This document shows positions 19,701 to 28,351 of a DNA stretch of 64,000 nucleotides, piece by piece. The notes beneath the pieces were generated by a model that was given only the letters and a program-made list of their open reading frames with translations, did not search any database and was not told the origin of the DNA. Position 1 is the first letter of the stretch. Every line of letters begins with the position of its first letter. A program made the position numbers and the translations under genes. Source of the stretch: a virus; the IMG/VR virus record IMGVR_UViG_3300009009_000003, positions 1 through 64,000 of that record, one strand, 5' to 3'.

Positions 19701-21602
19701 GGAACTGGAACTGGATGGAACAATTCGTATGGGGATGGACAGGCAACATTTTCGAAATCATTTTCCAGTGGGGATACTATATTATTAACTTTTTCAACAA
19801 GTTATTGGGAGTTTAATGGACAAGTGGGTGCAGGAAAAGGTACTGTCACACCGTATGGATTTGTATTAAATACAGATTCAGCAATACCGGCTGTTCAAAC
19901 AAGTTATAATTCTCAACAAATATATTTAAATCCAAGCACTGCTGTTTCAAATATAATAATAAAATATACAGAACTTGATACAAATGATGAAGGAACTGCT
20001 GAAACAGGAGAAGATGGAAGACGGTCCATTATTCGACAATTCTATGTAAATAATGGATCATCGGCTAATCTTACAATAGCCAATAATTATTTTCATGATA
20101 CAACTGGTGTTCATATAATATTTCAGGCTAAGGACTCCACAATAGAAAATAACTATTTTGCCAGAAGATATACGGCTCAATATTGGGATTCCAGCTCCAG
20201 TTCATATCAAGGTATACATGGAGAAGCTATATCATTCAGGCCCACCTGTTCAAATATTGTTGTTCGATATAATATTTTTGAGGATGTGCGTGGTACAGGT
20301 ATTGTAATGGCCCAGGATTCAACTGGGTTCACAGACTTCTATTTCTATGGAAACTTAGCTTTTACGACAGATCCATCAAAATATTATACAAGCAATGGTT
20401 TTTTTGCTACAGGTGATACTAATGATGGAATGAGAGAGGCATATGTATATAATAATACCATGGTTGATTATTCTTCGAGTGGACAAACTGGAATAAGATT
20501 TCACAATGATGGTGGAACAAACTATGCCTATAATAATTTGTGGTATAATTGTAGTGGACTTAATTTTTTGGGAGTAACTCGTGATTATAATGCTGCCGAT
20601 ATAGATTTGGGAGAGGAACATGACCAAATAATTGATTCTACTTATTTTGTTAGTTATGCAGGGGATGATTTTAGACTTTCTAAAGCTACAGAAGCAGGAA
20701 TGAACCTTAATTCTATGACCCCACCGACAACAACCACAACTGTAACAGCAACATCAACCACTACAAGTAATCCAACTTCTTCTTCGACTTCTTCTTCTAC
20801 TTCAACTATTTATGAGGGTGCTCCTGATTGCACTAAAGACAATCTAAAATTCTTTGATAATTTTGAACATCCTACTTTACTATCAGGTGGTAATTATAAT
20901 GATGGTATGTACAATATAGAGGAGGGGGGAGGATGCACAGATCATACGGATAAAACAGGGGATGTTTATGTGGAAAATACTTATGACCATGCAACTGATT
21001 CTACCCATTTATGTACAAATGTTTGTGTTAATTCCTCTCAAAAAGTAAATGGAAATTATAGTTTATACTTTCCTTGTAATGGAGATCGTCTTATATTTGG
21101 ATATGGTTCTTCTTATAATGCCACTCCTCATATTGATTGGAGATTAGGTACAGTTAAGTTTTTCTTTAGAATAGAACACTATTTAGATAATGGTGGTTCA
21201 GACAGTGGTTCGTTATTTCATGCTTCAAAGGGATCAAATGGAAAACAAGGATATATTCAATGTGCCATTTTTGGAACAGGTGGCCCAAGGGTATTTCGTT
21301 TGTCTTATAATAATTATGATGGGGGTGGTAGTCAATATGTCCAAACAAGCACCTATGATAATTTAAGAGCAGATAAATGGTATTATGCCGTTTGTAATTA
21401 TAGAATAGGCACAACTACACCCACATTGAGAGTAAAAGTTTGTGATGTTAACGGAACAAATTGTTCCACGGCAACTTCAAATGTTCAATTAAGACCCATG
21501 ACATATGGAGAATTGTCAACTTTCGATCTAGGAGAATGGAACCATCAAGATTTGAGTGGATGGATAGATGATCTATATGTTTATGGGGATTGGAGGGATT
21601 GA
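16752..21602 (+). CDS. Exported three-module right-handed beta-helix protein with C-terminal lectin-like domain
   Basis: This 1616-residue protein has a textbook signal peptide (MKKLLFLLLFIPSLCLG|A) and ribosome site AAGGAGTAAC. It contains three homologous modules, each opening with (R)YV/IR-G-A-S-G-x-x-W-T-N-A and YYIADGTYxGYTF, followed by the ITIKKATASDHG repeat and many N-x-x-x-N-N-T beta-helix coils. Module 1 spans about residues 20-495 and closes with WDRGMYEYTG. Module 2 spans about 500-905 and closes with WDRGAYEYEG. Module 3 (about 917-1316) lacks that closing motif and runs into a Thr/Ser linker (about 1317-1355) and a C-terminal jelly-roll-like domain (to WIDDLYVYGDWRD). Such helices often bind or cleave polysaccharides, but I see no certain catalytic residues. 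Confidence 0.8.
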   Translation: MKKLLFLLLFIPSLCLGANRYVGPTGSSGTGTSWSSPMALPNGSSAWTAGDVYYLADGNYNLTSMVTIGCTGTATSSSYITIKKATASDHGTDTGWSTSMGDGQAIFNGWANMENQYALFLIVDPYTVIDGQVGENDGSVTPHGIKLVMSPSYVADRANRGIRIEGGLDYITLKHIELQGAGCNLPGTDVRHDAIYHSTTTASNPGVGHYYGYLYSHDWNRCCGLLNGVTNMMFEHNFVARVGSGDAGVHSNGIASSYCYGNLQNTYRYNTFKDIAGTNAVACKDNYLTGDPTWICSGETRTVPRPNYNIYFYGNLFYTTSSTVTSPIGSSQSYRPHYSDGTLTNTGCDDSYDWFYYNNTHVDLNYGEETSVHNMTVGNYQTGKTSYAYNNLFVNSSNISWSVQDAPDAYIIHNYNSYGNSRDSSTQNTGTGNNESGGQYNVATSIFSNYSGRDYRLYYATDPGAQLADPYNYDPLGNIRGGDGAWDRGMYEYTGTQTIHYIRSGASGDGSNWTNALNALPADLERGHTYYIADGTYSGYTFNDGLDGTKYITIKKATASDHGNNTGWPIDNSYGDGSATFTGAINFNTGYYIFDGATRGTDWQSGYGFVIDRSAGTSGPCIGIPAYGTSTNVQNVSVKYCELIGFVTGDTNAPDGFFMNPTGAGNSNISMGYCYIHDVARCPFLGRNASDVTIEYCYIARNESTSPQHAEGISAYNAGSGPTNRWTVRWNIWKDVEGTGIIVFSGDSWKVYGNLFFHTTLSSNQGIGQGCVATWTGYSVTNAQVYNNTAVDLRLAPDTNTTGIYFSNSSSNTGNVAYNNIFYNCEDVSLDTYLTHSYNAFSNASSGSLAETGTGQYNLSSSIFTNYANDIFTLASSTDPGMTLSAPYNTDMLGIYRGAGGVWDRGAYEYEGSAQTNSRYVRQGASGSNNGLDWTNAWTQLPTSLVRGYTYYIADGTYPGYTFDDAVDGTKYIIIKKATTSDHGTGTGWNNSYGDGQATFSKSFSSGDTILLTFSTSYWEFNGQVGAGKGTVTPYGFVLNTDSAIPAVQTSYNSQQIYLNPSTAVSNIIIKYTELDTNDEGTAETGEDGRRSIIRQFYVNNGSSANLTIANNYFHDTTGVHIIFQAKDSTIENNYFARRYTAQYWDSSSSSYQGIHGEAISFRPTCSNIVVRYNIFEDVRGTGIVMAQDSTGFTDFYFYGNLAFTTDPSKYYTSNGFFATGDTNDGMREAYVYNNTMVDYSSSGQTGIRFHNDGGTNYAYNNLWYNCSGLNFLGVTRDYNAADIDLGEEHDQIIDSTYFVSYAGDDFRLSKATEAGMNLNSMTPPTTTTTVTATSTTTSNPTSSSTSSSTSTIYEGAPDCTKDNLKFFDNFEHPTLLSGGNYNDGMYNIEEGGGCTDHTDKTGDVYVENTYDHATDSTHLCTNVCVNSSQKVNGNYSLYFPCNGDRLIFGYGSSYNATPHIDWRLGTVKFFFRIEHYLDNGGSDSGSLFHASKGSNGKQGYIQCAIFGTGGPRVFRLSYNNYDGGGSQYVQTSTYDNLRADKWYYAVCNYRIGTTTPTLRVKVCDVNGTNCSTATSNVQLRPMTYGELSTFDLGEWNHQDLSGWIDDLYVYGDWRD

Positions 21603-21603
21603 C

Positions 21604-21906
21604 ATGAAAAAGATACTTATAATTCTATTTTTAATTTCTTTCCCTTCTATTGCTTTTTGTCAATATGATAAGGATATGTTGGGGGTAACTAGAAATGGTG
21701 ATGGTATTTGGGATAGAGGAGCATATGAATATGTAGGAAGTCCTGTTTCTACATCTAGTTCCAGTTCTTCAACTACAACTACCATTACGTCTACTTCTAC
21801 TTCCAGTACTACAACTTATATAGGTCCACCATCTACAACCACAACTATGCCTAATTTATTCGGTGCACCAAATAGATTAATAATACAAGGTGGTATTATT
21901 AGATAA
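21604..21906 (+). CDS. Small exported protein carrying a WDRGAYEY module end
   Basis: This 100-residue protein starts two bases after the previous stop, with GGAGGG six bases upstream; an earlier in-frame ATG at 21568 lies inside the upstream gene. It has its own signal peptide (MKKILIILFLISFPSIAFC|Q). The mature N-terminus (YDKDMLGVTRNGDGIWDRGA) matches the closing motif of modules 1 and 2 of the upstream beta-helix protein, which is missing from its module 3. The rest is a Thr/Ser-rich tract and a short Pro-rich C-terminus. It looks like the displaced end of module 3 that has gained an export signal. Function is unknown. Confidence 0.65.
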   Translation: MKKILIILFLISFPSIAFCQYDKDMLGVTRNGDGIWDRGAYEYVGSPVSTSSSSSSTTTTITSTSTSSTTTYIGPPSTTTTMPNLFGAPNRLIIQGGIIR

Positions 21907-21945
21907 TGTTATTTTCTAAACATTTATGTTATAATTAAAAAAGGA
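21907..21945 (+). promoter_or_regulatory. Possible promoter (TATGTTATAAT) upstream of 21957 gene
   Basis: The 50-base gap holds TATGTTATAAT (-10 TATAAT at 21930-21935), the same extended -10 seen at the early promoters near 46.1 and 58.7 kb. The spacing would place -35 at TGTTAT, which is a weak match. An AAAGGAGG ribosome site follows at 21940-21947. It may give a separate transcript for the second group of fibre genes. AT-rich sequence makes chance matches likely. Confidence 0.3.
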
Positions 21946-21956
21946 GGATTAAAAAA

Positions 21957-22364
21957 ATGTCACCTACTTATGATTATTCAGGAGAAGCAATACTAAAAAT
22001 AGGGGATCAGGAGTTTTACCCTAACAGAAGATCAGTTACTACAAAATATTATACTGATGATAATCTTGTACTTATATCCAATTCCCCCTCTGCTCCGGAA
22101 CCTGTAAAGGTATTGAGTAGAGCTGCTATCACGGCTAATGCAATAACAATTGACCAGAATTATAATACTGTTCGAGTAGTTAATGGTACCAGATCTGGAA
22201 TAACTGTGTGCTTCAATGGGGATTCAGATAATACCATCGGATTGAACAATTATTCAGGGGAATTGATGTATGTAGATTTTGATAATTCCGAGCATGAAAT
22301 CGGTCAGGTAACCATATCAGGTTCTGGTACTGGAATTGTTGAGGTTATAAATTTTAACAGATAG
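21957..22364 (+). CDS. Hypothetical tail-region protein
   Basis: This 135-residue beta-rich protein has no signal peptide and a strong AAAGGAGGATT ribosome site. The sequence alternates short strands and turns (TVRVVNGTRSGITVCFNGDS, VTISGSGTGIVEVINF), as in small fibre or decoration domains. It begins the second set of tail genes, just before a BppU-like protein and the two histidine-rich fibres, so it may be a head-binding or collar component. I do not recognise a family. Confidence 0.6.
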   Translation: MSPTYDYSGEAILKIGDQEFYPNRRSVTTKYYTDDNLVLISNSPSAPEPVKVLSRAAITANAITIDQNYNTVRVVNGTRSGITVCFNGDSDNTIGLNNYSGELMYVDFDNSEHEIGQVTISGSGTGIVEVINFNR

Positions 22365-22372
22365 GAGGGTTT

Positions 22373-22699
22373 ATGGCTGATAATATACTCTATTTTGTAG
22401 AAGGTGATACCCTTCCCATAATATCCGGTACTTTGAAAGATAGTTCTGGAACCCCTGTGAATTTAACCGGCTATCAGATTTATCTTAGAATTAAATATCC
22501 TAGTGCTACATTAGAAAAGTCAGGGGAAATATTAGTAGCAGAAAACGGGACTTTCAAAGTAACATGGAATTCTACAGATTTAATAGCAGGAATATGGGGG
22601 GCAGAATTGGAGTTTGTTTCCTCTGCCGGTGAAATACAAACTGCCCATAGAACGACCTCAAACAAAAAGCTTACTTTTAATATAAGCGAGGAAGGATAA
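22373..22699 (+). CDS. Baseplate upper protein (BppU) N-terminal-domain-like protein
   Basis: This 108-residue Ig-like protein has the pattern F-V-E-G-D-T-L-P-x-I-x-G-T-L-K-D-S-S-G-T-P-V-N-L-T-G-Y, followed by a W-N-S-T-D-L-x-A-G-I-W-G-A-E-L-E-F strand pair. This matches the small Ig fold used at the N-terminus of baseplate upper proteins (BppU_N) and as a stand-alone adaptor in many siphophages. It likely links a fibre to the tail. It starts after AGGAGGGTTT, and the next gene starts immediately at a TTG. Confidence 0.7.
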   Translation: MADNILYFVEGDTLPIISGTLKDSSGTPVNLTGYQIYLRIKYPSATLEKSGEILVAENGTFKVTWNSTDLIAGIWGAELEFVSSAGEIQTAHRTTSNKKLTFNISEEG

Positions 22700-25432
22700 T
22701 TGATATTAGAATTATCTACTACACCACAATTTGTCGAACTTGTGGATGCCGGATTTACAGTTGAATTATTAACTGTACATAATAATATATCTTTATCAAC
22801 AACAAATAGTGAAGTTGTTTTGTATGATACTTCAAGTAAAGTTGAATTGGATCTTTCCAATAATAGAATTGTACTTTCCCCGACAAATTATAAGGTAGAA
22901 TTAGCCTTAACTGGTTCATCATCTACTTCTTCAGAAGGAACTACAGATCATTCTGAACTATCCAATTTAGATTATGCATCTTCAGGTCACACAGGATTTG
23001 CCCCTGCTTCCCATAGTCATAGTGGGGAGTCAGGTGTATCTGACCACGGTGAATTGACGGGTTTAGAAGATGATGATCACACTCAATATCACAATGATTC
23101 AAGAGGTGATAGTAGATACAGCCAATTAGACCATTCTCATGATGCTTATGATGGACACATTGCTTCAGGAGAGATCCATTTTACAGAAGCATCTATAGAT
23201 CATGGATCTATATCAGGGTTAGATGATAATGACCATCCTCAATACAGTCTTTCCGGACATACACATGGAAGCTATGATGGTCATATGGAAAGTGGAGAAA
23301 TTCACTTTACTGAATCATCCATTGACCACACAGCCATCCAAAATATTGGAAGTAATACCCATAACCAAATAGATTCACATATCTCTGATTCTTCCATTCA
23401 TTTTGAATCGGATAAGTATGATGGTCATATGGAAAGTGGTGAGATCCATTTTACAGAAGCATCCATTGACCACACAGATATTCAAAATATTGGAAGTAAT
23501 ACTCATAACCAAATAGATTCACATATCTCTGATTCTTCCATTCATTTTGAATCGGATAAGTATGATGGGCACATAGATTCGGGTGAGATCCATTTTACAG
23601 AAGCATCTATAGATCATACAGCCATCCAAAATATTGGAAGTAACACACATAGTCAGATTGATACACATATTTCAAATACAGAAATCCATTTCGAATCAGA
23701 TAAGTATGATGGGCACATAGCTTCAGGGGAAATACACAGGCAAATAAATGATTCTGCTTCTTCTTCAACCTCTTTATGGTCATCTACGAAGATAAGTGGA
23801 GAACTTGCTACTAAACTGGACATAAACGCAACTGCTTTTGATATAGAATTAGGAACTCCTTCAGATGGTTCTTGGTCTGATGGAGTATTGGCAAGTTGGT
23901 CTGTAAATACAAAGGTGGTGGATGCTCTTGATGATATAAATGAACTGATGTCTTATTTAGCTCCTGATGATGCCAGTGCGTTGTCAGGGACTTTGATTTC
24001 TAATGCTACAACCTATTCAGGATATCTATCAGCAGGTAACGTTAATTATAAAGGCAGTGAACCTGCTGGAACCTCTGTAACCTCTAAAATTGTTACAGCA
24101 GGATTCACCTTAACAACTCCTAGTACTAGTACAATTTTCAACAAGGCAGATGAAGGCATTGTATCTTTAATGGTTAATGGAGTTGAAGCAGATACTTATG
24201 ATTTAGAGTCCAATTTTAATGAAGCAAATAGAGACACCAATCAAAGCACTCCTGTCGGGGATGCTCCTCTCACTGTGACTTCTTGGGGATGCTATAACAG
24301 CTTTCCTAAATGGCAGAAGGCTAATGCTCAGGCAGTAATCACAACCGCAATGATGAGGCAGGGATATAACTATTTTACTATAAAGAGAACAGGAATTTCT
24401 CCGGAACAGGAAAGCAGTACCTATGAAGTATTCTATGATAATGATTCAGGAGCAAATCCTTCTGTAAGTACTCCCACTGTAGCGGAACTTTCCCCTTCTT
24501 GGACTTATAGATCCGGTCTTAAAATGTATGGTAGGGGAAGCACATTTAATGTTGATTGTGTTGTTTCTAATGCCTTTAATAATGTGTATGCTGCCAATCC
24601 TTTATCGTTAAGTGCTTCTTCAGGAAGTTGGTTTACAACGGCAACTGTTTCTCCTAGTGATGGATCTGTTTCAGGTGTTTCTTCACCACCTGCTATAGGG
24701 GAGACAATGACGGTTAATGATAAGGTTATTACTATACCTGCTTCGAATGTACGATCAACTAATGCCAGACTTGTTGCTACACCCTCTTCTCCTTACGGAT
24801 CTCACACAACTGCCACAAGTTCAAGTTCTAGTAGATTGGTAGATGGGTATGCTAATCAATCCACTGACTTATCTGAAACTTTTGATGATGAAAATTATAG
24901 ACTTCCTGCTGGTAGCTATACTAGTGTTCCAGGAGCTATTACAGGGCAATGGGATTCGACTTGGGTATTAGATAACTCCACTTATGTAGGAGCACAGGTT
25001 TATAATGGAAGTCTATATTATCCATCCACTAATTTCTCTGGATATCTTCCAAGTGGAAATCCAAATTACTCTTCACTGACAGGGGACAGAACCTTCTACC
25101 GAGCATATTATGATAATGGAGATCCGCATAGTAGTGGAACTTTAACTATAGGAAACATAAGTTATTCAAACATAAGTGTTGTCGGTAGTGGAAGTATTAA
25201 TGTAGAAATTAAACTTCCTGGTGTTACAGGATGGTTAGATTTTGGAAAGGCTTATGATTCAGGAACATTCACAGGAGCAGATGGAGATGGTTGCCATACA
25301 GGATCTTCATCAGATTGGACATGGAGTTGTGGATCGTTTTCTACCGCAAGTAGTGGATATATGGTAATTGTAAGAATAACTTTAAAAAATACTACTTACA
25401 GTTTAACTCAGGCTGTAATGTCAGGATGGTAA
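22700..25432 (+). CDS. Histidine-rich repeat tail fibre protein A
   Basis: This 910-residue protein starts at TTG directly after the upstream stop, with GAGGAAGGA just before it. Residues about 75-345 form a chain of repeats: SGEIHFTE(A/S)SIDH, (T/A)(A/D)IQNIGSNTHNQIDSHI and HFESDKYDGH(I/M). Some contain LDDNDHPQYSLSGHTH. Such H-x-H and H-P-Q-Y repeats occur in trimeric fibre stems, where histidine triplets can bind metal ions, as known for T4 gp37 and gp12. The C-terminal half is beta-rich, without repeats, and may be the receptor-binding part. It is paralogous in its stem to the next gene. Confidence 0.8.
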   Translation: MILELSTTPQFVELVDAGFTVELLTVHNNISLSTTNSEVVLYDTSSKVELDLSNNRIVLSPTNYKVELALTGSSSTSSEGTTDHSELSNLDYASSGHTGFAPASHSHSGESGVSDHGELTGLEDDDHTQYHNDSRGDSRYSQLDHSHDAYDGHIASGEIHFTEASIDHGSISGLDDNDHPQYSLSGHTHGSYDGHMESGEIHFTESSIDHTAIQNIGSNTHNQIDSHISDSSIHFESDKYDGHMESGEIHFTEASIDHTDIQNIGSNTHNQIDSHISDSSIHFESDKYDGHIDSGEIHFTEASIDHTAIQNIGSNTHSQIDTHISNTEIHFESDKYDGHIASGEIHRQINDSASSSTSLWSSTKISGELATKLDINATAFDIELGTPSDGSWSDGVLASWSVNTKVVDALDDINELMSYLAPDDASALSGTLISNATTYSGYLSAGNVNYKGSEPAGTSVTSKIVTAGFTLTTPSTSTIFNKADEGIVSLMVNGVEADTYDLESNFNEANRDTNQSTPVGDAPLTVTSWGCYNSFPKWQKANAQAVITTAMMRQGYNYFTIKRTGISPEQESSTYEVFYDNDSGANPSVSTPTVAELSPSWTYRSGLKMYGRGSTFNVDCVVSNAFNNVYAANPLSLSASSGSWFTTATVSPSDGSVSGVSSPPAIGETMTVNDKVITIPASNVRSTNARLVATPSSPYGSHTTATSSSSSRLVDGYANQSTDLSETFDDENYRLPAGSYTSVPGAITGQWDSTWVLDNSTYVGAQVYNGSLYYPSTNFSGYLPSGNPNYSSLTGDRTFYRAYYDNGDPHSSGTLTIGNISYSNISVVGSGSINVEIKLPGVTGWLDFGKAYDSGTFTGADGDGCHTGSSSDWTWSCGSFSTASSGYMVIVRITLKNTTYSLTQAVMSGW
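23140..23740 (+). repeat. Tandem fibre-stem repeats (gene A)
   Basis: Near-identical coding repeats of roughly 110-120 bases encode the SGEIHFTE / NTHNQIDSHIS / HFESDKYDGH cycle, with at least three close copies. DNA identity is high (for example the segment reading gattcacatatctctgattc appears at two places about 120 bases apart), so this stretch could expand, shrink or recombine with the matching stretch at 26.1-26.75 kb. Confidence 0.75.
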
Positions 25433-25437
25433 TATAG

Positions 25438-28056
25438 ATGGCTTTAAGTGATACCACAAAAACAGATATAGCATTTAAGAAGCTTATAGCTCAGGATTAC
25501 ACCACAACATCAAAAGCCTTTTATGAAGAACCTTCCGGCGGTGGGTTTAATCTTACAGGGGATGATATATGGTATGATGATATTCCCTCTACTCCACCTT
25601 CTTCTGATAACTCTATTGTAAAGGTTTATTCTGGTGCAACCAGATTAACTTTGGTGCAAGATACTTCCGTTGCGAGTAATAAAGGATGGATAGCAAGCGG
25701 TGAAGGTAGATTGGGAAGTTGGATTCCACCTAAATATGGGCAGAGTTATACTATAAAAGTTTATGATAACTCAGGAAACCAAATATTTACTGCTGATGCT
25801 ATGGATTGGTACTTCGATTATGAAGCAGGTTATTTGGCTATACAAGATAGTCATGCCTATAGCACACCATTTAAGATTGAAGGTTATAGATATATTGGAA
25901 GAACTATTACAAATACTTTTATTAATGTTTCCGGTGAAGCCTTTCTTACTGATGAAGTATCCTTTAAAGAGGGGTCAAATGTAACTTTATCACAAAGCGG
26001 TAAATTCATCACAATAAGTTCTACAGGAGGGGGAGGTTCAGGGGAAACGGATCACTCCGCCTTAGAAAATCTTGACTATGCAGCATCAGGGCATACGGGA
26101 TTTTCACAAGAAGGGCATGTTCATAATGCTTATGCAGGGCATATGCTATCCGGTGAGATACATTTCACAGAGGGCAATATTGATCATGATAATATACAAA
26201 ATGTAGGCAGCAACTCACATTCTCAAATAGATTCCCACATATCTAATTCTGATATCCATTTTGAATCGGATAAGTACGATGGTCACATAGCATCAGGGGA
26301 AATACACTTTACTGAGGACAGTATAGATCATGGTTCTATATCAGGGTTAGATGATAACGATCATCCTCAATATAGTTTGGTGGACCATGTGCATAACGCT
26401 TATGCCGGTCATGCCTTATCAGGAGAAATACACTTTACCGAAGGTAGTATAGATCATGATAATATACAAAATGTGGGAACACACAGCCATTCATCTATTG
26501 ATTCCCATGTTGACGATTCTGCTATACACACAAATTCTGCTGATAAAAATAAGTGGAATGGACACATAGCTTCAGGGGAAATACACTTTACAGAGGCATC
26601 CATAGATCACAGTAATATATTAAATCATGGGACTAACACCCATTCCACTATTGATAGTCACATATCTAATTCTGATATCCATTTTGAATCGGATAAGTAC
26701 GATGGGCATATTAATAGTGGAGAAATACATAGACAAATAAATGATTCTACGGTATCGGAAACATCACTTTGGTCATCAACAAAAATAAGCGGAGAAATAG
26801 CCAGTAAGGTAGGATCAGGAAGTCCAGGGGGCGGTGATGTTTCCACTGATTCTATATGGGAAGCTAAAGGTGATCTAGTTGTCGGTACAGGTGACAATAC
26901 CGCTGAAATTCTTAGTGCATCAACAAACGGATATGTTTTGACTTTAGATAATACCGAATCTAAGGGTGTAAAATGGGCTGCTGCTGGAGCGGCCAGTATG
27001 GGATCTCTGGATGATTTAACAGATGTTGTTATTACCTCTGCTTTAGCAGGTCATTTTCTATATTGTAGTGGAGAAAATTGGGTAAACAAATCTTTCAATT
27101 ATTTACCTTGTTCCATTGCTCCAGTAACTGATAATTTATATTATTTGGGAATTGATGCGACACCTAATAGAAGATGGGCAAATATATATACAAAAAGTAT
27201 TGATGTGAACTATCATTCTGCTTTTGGAAATTCTCATACTGGGGTAGAATCAACTAGTTGTGTACTAATAGATGAATCTCTTACTACAGGTGGGGATTTT
27301 ACTTCTCTTTCTGTTTCAGCAAAATGGAATCCTTCTTCTCCTCTATCTTCCGGCGATACTATGATTGGAATTGGTGGATATACATGGTTAACTGGAAGTA
27401 AAACCACACAATTTGTAAAAGGAAGTGCTTTGATAGGTTTATCATTTGGACCTTTTTCTTTAACTAGTTCTGGGTCTGGGGAAAGTCTAATAGGAATTAA
27501 AACTTGGGGAGCTACTGGAGTTAATTGTACTATTGCTGCCTATGATGTTTACGGATTATTAGTTGCTCCTGCATCAAATCCTTTTGGATTTACTTTAAAT
27601 TGTACTAATGCATATGGAGTAAAGATCGAAGATTTTTTTACTATTCCAGTTGAGAGTGCCCCAGCAGGAATAACAGCAGTTCATTACGGTCTTTATATAT
27701 CGGCTTTGACTTGGGGTACAGCAAAACACCAAGTTCTTTTGGCTGGTACAGGAGCAGGAAACGGAATTAGATTTGAGGATGAGACCGGCCCTAGAATTTA
27801 TGCCCATTCAGCAAATACTTTAAGAATAGATTCAGATACTATAGCAAGGATGACAATTAATGATACAGGCATTGGGTTTTTTACTGTTACCACACCTATT
27901 GCCCAAGTTGCACATATAGCAGATATGACAGTTTCTTTGGTTTCTACACAAGTGGATTCTGGTGCGGAAGTTGCTACACAACTTAATGCTACGAACGGAA
28001 AAATAAACACCATTCTTGCCGTTCTTGAAAATTTTGGTTTTGTGGCCAAAAGTTAG
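25438..28056 (+). CDS. Histidine-rich repeat tail fibre protein B
   Basis: This 872-residue protein starts five bases after fibre A. The N-terminal ~200 residues are unlike fibre A and include an attachment-like region (GWIASGEGRLGSWIPP). Residues about 200-445 repeat the SGEIHFTE...SIDH / SHSQIDSHI / HFESDKYDGH cycle of fibre A. Next comes a V-W-S-S-T-K-I-S-G-E linker, shared with fibre A as LWSSTKISGE. The C-terminal ~400 residues carry motifs such as GAGNGIRFEDETGPRIYA typical of fibre tips. The two proteins probably form related or hetero-oligomeric fibres. No chaperone domain is recognised. Confidence 0.8.
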   Translation: MALSDTTKTDIAFKKLIAQDYTTTSKAFYEEPSGGGFNLTGDDIWYDDIPSTPPSSDNSIVKVYSGATRLTLVQDTSVASNKGWIASGEGRLGSWIPPKYGQSYTIKVYDNSGNQIFTADAMDWYFDYEAGYLAIQDSHAYSTPFKIEGYRYIGRTITNTFINVSGEAFLTDEVSFKEGSNVTLSQSGKFITISSTGGGGSGETDHSALENLDYAASGHTGFSQEGHVHNAYAGHMLSGEIHFTEGNIDHDNIQNVGSNSHSQIDSHISNSDIHFESDKYDGHIASGEIHFTEDSIDHGSISGLDDNDHPQYSLVDHVHNAYAGHALSGEIHFTEGSIDHDNIQNVGTHSHSSIDSHVDDSAIHTNSADKNKWNGHIASGEIHFTEASIDHSNILNHGTNTHSTIDSHISNSDIHFESDKYDGHINSGEIHRQINDSTVSETSLWSSTKISGEIASKVGSGSPGGGDVSTDSIWEAKGDLVVGTGDNTAEILSASTNGYVLTLDNTESKGVKWAAAGAASMGSLDDLTDVVITSALAGHFLYCSGENWVNKSFNYLPCSIAPVTDNLYYLGIDATPNRRWANIYTKSIDVNYHSAFGNSHTGVESTSCVLIDESLTTGGDFTSLSVSAKWNPSSPLSSGDTMIGIGGYTWLTGSKTTQFVKGSALIGLSFGPFSLTSSGSGESLIGIKTWGATGVNCTIAAYDVYGLLVAPASNPFGFTLNCTNAYGVKIEDFFTIPVESAPAGITAVHYGLYISALTWGTAKHQVLLAGTGAGNGIRFEDETGPRIYAHSANTLRIDSDTIARMTINDTGIGFFTVTTPIAQVAHIADMTVSLVSTQVDSGAEVATQLNATNGKINTILAVLENFGFVAKS
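26100..26750 (+). repeat. Tandem fibre-stem repeats (gene B)
   Basis: Four to five copies of the histidine-rich stem repeat are present, homologous to those in fibre A, including an almost exact match of the block encoding DIHFESDKYDGHI. Shared sequence between the two fibre genes offers a site for recombination and domain exchange. Confidence 0.7.
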
Positions 28057-28064
28057 GAGGATTT

Positions 28065-28340
28065 ATGGCTTTAAAAAAAGAACACATGGAAATATTAAAG
28101 GAAATACTTTCATTTTTATTTTCCAATAATCCTATGAAACATATTGAAATTTTTAAAAACTATTCTGTAGATGTTATTATAGATGGAACGGATGAAGAAA
28201 AGATGGTTTACATAAAAAAGTATCTTCAAGAAGTTAAAGTTCCTAAATTAGAATTAGAAGAGAATGGAAGAAGGTCTTCAATAACTGAAGCTGAGGAAGC
28301 TACACTTTCAGCTAAAAGTATTTTAGAGGCTATAAAATAG
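28065..28340 (+). CDS. Hypothetical small helical protein
   Basis: This 91-residue, mostly helical and charged protein has no signal or membrane segment. It starts after an AGGAGGATTT ribosome site. The N-terminus (MALKKEHMEILKEILSFLFS) is amphipathic. It sits between the last fibre gene and the endolysin, a place often used for small tail-assembly chaperones or lysis accessories. I do not recognise it. Confidence 0.6.
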   Translation: MALKKEHMEILKEILSFLFSNNPMKHIEIFKNYSVDVIIDGTDEEKMVYIKKYLQEVKVPKLELEENGRRSSITEAEEATLSAKSILEAIK

Positions 28341-28351
28341 GCGGTGCTTCT

